A stretch of DNA of 64,000 nt from Ailanthus altissimus (taxonomy: Eukaryota; Streptophyta; Magnoliopsida; Sapindales; Simaroubaceae). This document shows positions 60,363-64,000 of this stretch, piece by piece. The translations under genes were made by a program, and so were the position numbers. The notes under the pieces were generated by a model. The model saw only the letters and a list, made by a program, of their open reading frames with translations, had not been told where the DNA came from and ran no database searches. Numbering within the stretch: position 1 is the stretch's first letter; each line of letters starts with the position of its first letter. The stretch covers positions 11,053,501 through 11,117,500 of the forward strand of contig OX327693.1 of NCBI GenBank assembly GCA_946807835.1. The letters run 5' to 3'.

Positions 60363-60496
60363 TGTTGGTGTGCAGATTTTTTAGCTAGTTGCAGCCATGT
60401 ATTCCTGTAATTAGAACTTACGTTAGTTTCTTTTTCCTATAAATTAGTGTACATTTGTTAGATAAAATACAAGTTAGATTTACTCATACTTTGTCA
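60363..60496 (+). repeat. 5' LTR of the intron-10 copia element
   Basis: The short LTR starts TGTTGGTGTG and ends CTTTGTCA. CCTATAAATTAG near 60438 is TATA-like. The right edge is fixed by the primer site at 60497. Confidence 0.7.
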
Positions 60497-60510
60497 TAGT
60501 ATCAGAGCCA
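60497..60510 (+). other. Primer-binding site, tRNA-Met type
   Basis: TAGTATCAGAGCCA is one change from the standard TGGTATCAGAGCCA. Confidence 0.8.
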
Positions 60511-60729
60511 TTTTATCATTTCTAAATTTGTAGCCTATATTGCTAATTAAAATTTTTGGAAAAAAGTTTTAATTTTTTTTCTTTCTTTTTTGGCCTAAAT
60601 TGCCATTTTCTTTCCTTCTTTTAGTTCTTTTTTAAGGCTTGCTTTGTCATATTTTTCAGAATTTGTTTTCTCTCAAAATTAGTCTTCCCACGCTTAGATT
60701 TTTTCTTCCCACTTCTATGTAAAATCTTG

Positions 60730-61257
60730 CTTGAGATTTCAGAATTTACCAATCAGTAAGATGATAATCTGACAGAAGGTTTAGTTTTAGTTACAAAAGC
60801 TATGAAATCAGATCAATAATAGTCAAATGCTTGTTTCAGTAGAGAAGGAGGACTATTAGAATGACTTAGAGAAGGTAATAAAGACTCTTTATGGTGTATC
60901 TACTATAAGAAGTTGTGACATAGCAAGGAAAGGTGCTAGAAACTCCATGGTAAGCCTTCAAATACTAAAAATACATTTTGAACAGCAAAGAATAATCATG
61001 AAGCCAGTCAAGGACTAGCACATTTGACTTCGACACGGTTTAAAAATGTAAAAGTAGTTTCTCAAGAGCGATCTGAGTTCAATAAAGAAGAGATTAAAAA
61101 GTTGCGATATTTTATGAGGATATTAGAGAAACCTACGGGTGGTGCAGATACTTATTCTTTGGCTTTTTCAAGTAATTTTCAACCCTTTACACTTGATGTG
61201 TCAATCACAAAAAGAACTTGGATAGTAGATTTTGGGGTTACAGATCATATGACCTAA
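60730..61257 (+). pseudogene. gag remnant and protease of the intron-10 copia element
   Basis: Only about 390 bp separate the primer site from a broken zinc knuckle (CIYYKKL*HSKERC) at 60881-60922, so most of gag is deleted. The open piece 61024-61257 ends in the protease site WIVDFGVTDHMT. There the catalytic Asp is kept, but the DSGA motif has become DFGV. Confidence 0.8.
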
Positions 61258-62560
61258 TCTTCTCATGGGTTTGTATCTTATAGTCCTTGCCCTAGTAATA
61301 AAAAATTGCTATTGCTGATGGAACATTGGTTATAGTTGCTGGTCAAGGGGATGTAGTTATAAATCAGAACCTTGTTTCAAAAAATGTTCTATATATGCCA
61401 AAATTGTCTACCAATCTAGTTTCATTTTACAAACTCACAAAGAATTTGAACTGTTTTGTAATATTTTCTTCTACATTTTGTAAATTTTAAGACTAGAAAA
61501 CGAGGACGATGATTGCATTTGCTAGGGAGAAGAATAGTCTCTACTTTCTTAAGGAACCTAGTGGGCAAAATAGTACTAAGGATCTAATTTTGTTGTCTCT
61601 GCTTTTTGAGTCTTCTCTTGCCAATAAAGATAAGATATGGTTATATCATTTTCGTCTTGATCATCTTTCTTTCAGTATTCTTAAAATAATGTTTCTTAGT
61701 TTATTTAAAGGATTTGATTTGAGTATGTTGCATTGTGATGTTTGTGAACTTGCAAAATATAAACATGCTTCCTTTCCAATAAATAATACAAGAGCTTTAA
61801 AACATTTTACTATAATTTACAATGATGTTTGGGGACCTTCTACTTTTCATAATATCTTTAGAGCTCGTTGATTTGTCTCGCTTATTGATGATTGTACTAA
61901 AGTGTCATGGGTTTTTCTCTTAAAACAAAAATTAGATGTCAGTTTCACTTTTTAAAATTTTTTCCATATGGTGAAAAATCAATTTGAGGTTTGAATAAAA
62001 AGAGTTTGGTCTAATAATGCTAGAGAATATTTTAATCAAGTGTTGTCACCATTCTTCAAAGAGAAATGAATCATTCAAGAGTCTCATGTGTCAACACACA
62101 ACAAAACGGAGTAGTAGAAAGAAAAAATGGTCATCTTTTAACTGTTACTCGAGTTTTTCTTTTTCAAAAAAATATTCCAAAGAATTATTGGGGAGAAGCT
62201 GTCGTAACCACTAAACATCTGATTAATAGATTACCCTTTAAAGTTTTTTATTATAACAGTCTCATGCAACTATTTTTCAAATTTTATCCTGACTTAAAAA
62301 CAACTAATCTTCTAATTTTTAGGGTTTTGAGTGTATGTCATTTGTTTATATTCATTCGAATAACTGTAAAAAACTTGATCTGAGAGCTCTTAAGTGTATT
62401 TTTGTTGGGTATTCTTCTACATAGAAAAGGTATAAGTGTTATCATCCTTCGACAAAATGATTCTTTGTCTCTGTTGATGTAACATACGTTGAAAATGAAA
62501 ATTACTTTCAAATCTCTATCTTTAGGGAGAGACAACATTTATGGAAGATAAGGATAGAGA
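61258..62560 (+). pseudogene. Integrase of the intron-10 copia element
   Basis: The open piece 61509-61871 holds GAG-pre-integrase (LYHFRLDHLSFSILKIMF, LHCDVCELAKYKHASFP) and the first integrase Asp (NDVWGPS). The second catalytic Asp is lost (VWSNNAREYF near 62000). The Glu is kept in QNGVVERKNGHLL (62066-62383). Stops and frameshifts separate the pieces. Confidence 0.85.
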
Positions 62561-63911
62561 TTTTTTTTAATTTGATCTTTCGTACTCCTCATCCTCAAAA
62601 TCAAAATTTGGATCATTTACCAAATAAATCATCATCACCATATCCAAGCAGTTTTGGTCAAGTGGCAATTGATAAACAGATTTAAAGTACTATATGCCCA
62701 TTGTAGGTATATTCAAGAAGGAAAGAACCTCTTGTTCAATCAATGTAAGTTCTTAATTCATAATCAATTTCTAGTATTGATAATGTTGAGATAACTCCTA
62801 ACTCTGAGTATTATGATAGTAATGTGCCTGTTGTTGCTAATGATGATGATCTTCCTATTGCAATTAGAAAGGGGACTAGAAAATATACCCAAAGGCTTGA
62901 ATATCTATTGTCTCACTTTGTATCCTATGAAAAGCTGTCTAGTGGTCATAAAAATTTTCTTATTCACTTCAACATTAATATTATCCCAAAAAATGTTTCT
63001 GAAGCTTTGGGTAGCAAAGAGTGGAAAGAAGCTATGAAGATTGAAATGGATGCTCTTGAGAAGAACAAAACCTAGGACTTGGTGGAATTACCTCCAGGAA
63101 AAAAGTTAGTGGGATGTAAATTTCATCGTGAAATATAAGGCAGATGGATCACTTGAACGGTACAAGGCAAGGTTAGTAGCAAAAGGGGTATACTTAAACT
63201 TATGGGATAGATTGTCTTGAAACATTTGCTCCTGTTGCAAAAATGAATACAGTAAGAATCTTATTATCTTTAGCTGCTAATCATGGCTGGAGTTTGCAGC
63301 AGTTTGATGTAAAAAATGCCTTTCTACATAATGATCTTGATGAAGAAATCTATATAGAGGTACCTCAAAGGTTTGAGTTAGAAAAGAACAAGGTGTGTAA
63401 GTTGAAAAAGGCATTATATGGCTTAAAACCGTCACCCAAGGCTTGGTTTGACAGATTTGCTAGAGTAATGAATGCTTTGGGTTTCAAACAAAGTCAAGGT
63501 GATTACACATTGATTATTAAACATTCTGCTTTAGGGGAACTTACAACTTTATTAGTCTATATGGATGACATAGTGGCAACTGGAGATGACTTGCAAGGAA
63601 TGAAGACATTGAAAAAGTATTTATTGCAAGAATTTGAGATTAAAGAACTCGGTAGGTTAAAATAATTCCTCGGCATTGAAGCAACTCACTCTCCACATGG
63701 AATCTTTATATCACAACATAAATATGTATTGGATCTATTAACTAAGACAGGGAAACTAGGGTATAAATTAGTGGAGACACCCATTGAATCAAATCACGAA
63801 CTTTGTGAATCATCAGAAGATGAAGTGGTGGATAGAAAATCCTATCAAAGATTGGTTGGTAAACTAATCTATCTTTCCTACATCAGATCAGACATAGCTT
63901 ATGCTATATGA
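62561..63911 (+). pseudogene. Reverse transcriptase and start of RNase H of the intron-10 copia element
   Basis: Open pieces 62824-63075 (SKEWKEAMKIEMDALEKNKT), 63243-63665 (FDVKNAFLHNDLDEEIYIEV, YGLKPSPKAWFDRFAR, LVYMDDIVATGDD) and 63729-63911 (QRLVGKLIYLSYIRSDIAYA) form copia RT and its connection. The catalytic block is YMDDI. RNase H text continues past 63911 to the window edge. Confidence 0.9.
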
Positions 63912-64000
63912 GTGGTAAGTCAATTTATGCACAACTGAAAAGAAGTACACCTTTAAGCAGCACATCAAATTCTACAATACTTAAAAGGTACTCCAGGAAA

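Larger units (their letters stand above)
58277..64000 (+). other. PDS: PDS intron 10, at least 5.7 kb, retroelement-filled
   Basis: It begins GTCCTACC and has no acceptor in the window. It holds a minus-strand copia relic, a minus-oriented gypsy solo LTR and a plus-strand copia element. Almost all of it is retroelement-derived from about 58300 on. Confidence 0.85.
60363..64000 (+). mobile_element. Plus-strand Ty1/copia element, truncated by the window edge
   Basis: A 5' LTR of 134 bp, a tRNA-Met-type primer site and copia gag-pol remains in order extend to the RNase H start at 64000. Multiple stops make it inactive. The 3' LTR must lie outside. Its pol resembles that of the intron-5 element in motif order, but the LTR sequences differ, so they are different families. 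Confidence 0.85.

Overview
This window is nuclear DNA from a flowering plant, almost certainly a eudicot. It is AT-rich and repeat-dense. The only host gene I can establish is an intron-split phytoene desaturase (PDS), and everything else recognisable is transposable-element sequence. No bacterial-type operons, tRNA genes, rRNA genes or CRISPR arrays were seen. The species cannot be named from the sequence alone. All boundaries, terminal repeats and target-site duplications (TSDs) were read by eye, with no alignment or database search.

Layout, left half. 1-3964 is a Ty3/gypsy-type LTR lying against a decayed plus-strand Ty1/copia pol. 5027-5952 holds minus-strand remains that look protease-like, possibly from an endogenous pararetrovirus. 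6835-7610 is a solo LTR with a perfect TATAT TSD. 7696-20588 is a minus-strand Ty3/gypsy element of the same LTR family. It has gag, no visible pol, and three unrelated tandem-repeat arrays. It is split by a nested plus-strand gag-protease-only gypsy element (11701-18654) primed by tRNA-Asp. 21460-30144 is a plus-strand copia element with diverged LTRs, interrupted in pol by a 2.2-kb solo LTR (25368-27604, TSD GTACT).

Layout, centre. 30818-34537 is a 3.7-kb element with long terminal inverted repeats flanked by a 7-bp direct repeat. It carries a small GC-rich open reading frame on the minus strand that looks unlike its surroundings, so it is a Pack-MULE-like candidate. 35990-44973 is a minus-strand copia element whose 5' LTR ends about 0.6 kb from the first PDS exon.

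Layout, right half. PDS runs on the plus strand from the ATG at 45738. Ten coding exons, all in phase and with GT-AG introns, end at 58276. The C-terminal part, roughly 160-170 residues by comparison with plant PDS proteins, must lie beyond 64000. Intron 5 (7.4 kb) contains a minus-strand copia relic split by a much younger plus-strand copia element (48049-52881, 155-bp LTRs with 3 differences, TSD TAAAC), then gypsy debris. Intron 10 (at least 5.7 kb) contains a minus-strand copia relic, a solo gypsy LTR and a plus-strand copia element that runs off the window.

PDS would make the plastid enzyme that desaturates phytoene in carotenoid synthesis, and its exons look intact despite the retroelement load. 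The retroelement genes all carry stops or frameshifts, so no autonomous element is visible. The most useful leads are the stop-free in-frame PDS intron 1, the TIR element with a gene-like fragment, the minisatellite arrays inside the gypsy element, and a GC-rich palindromic module in several LTRs of this AT-rich sequence.
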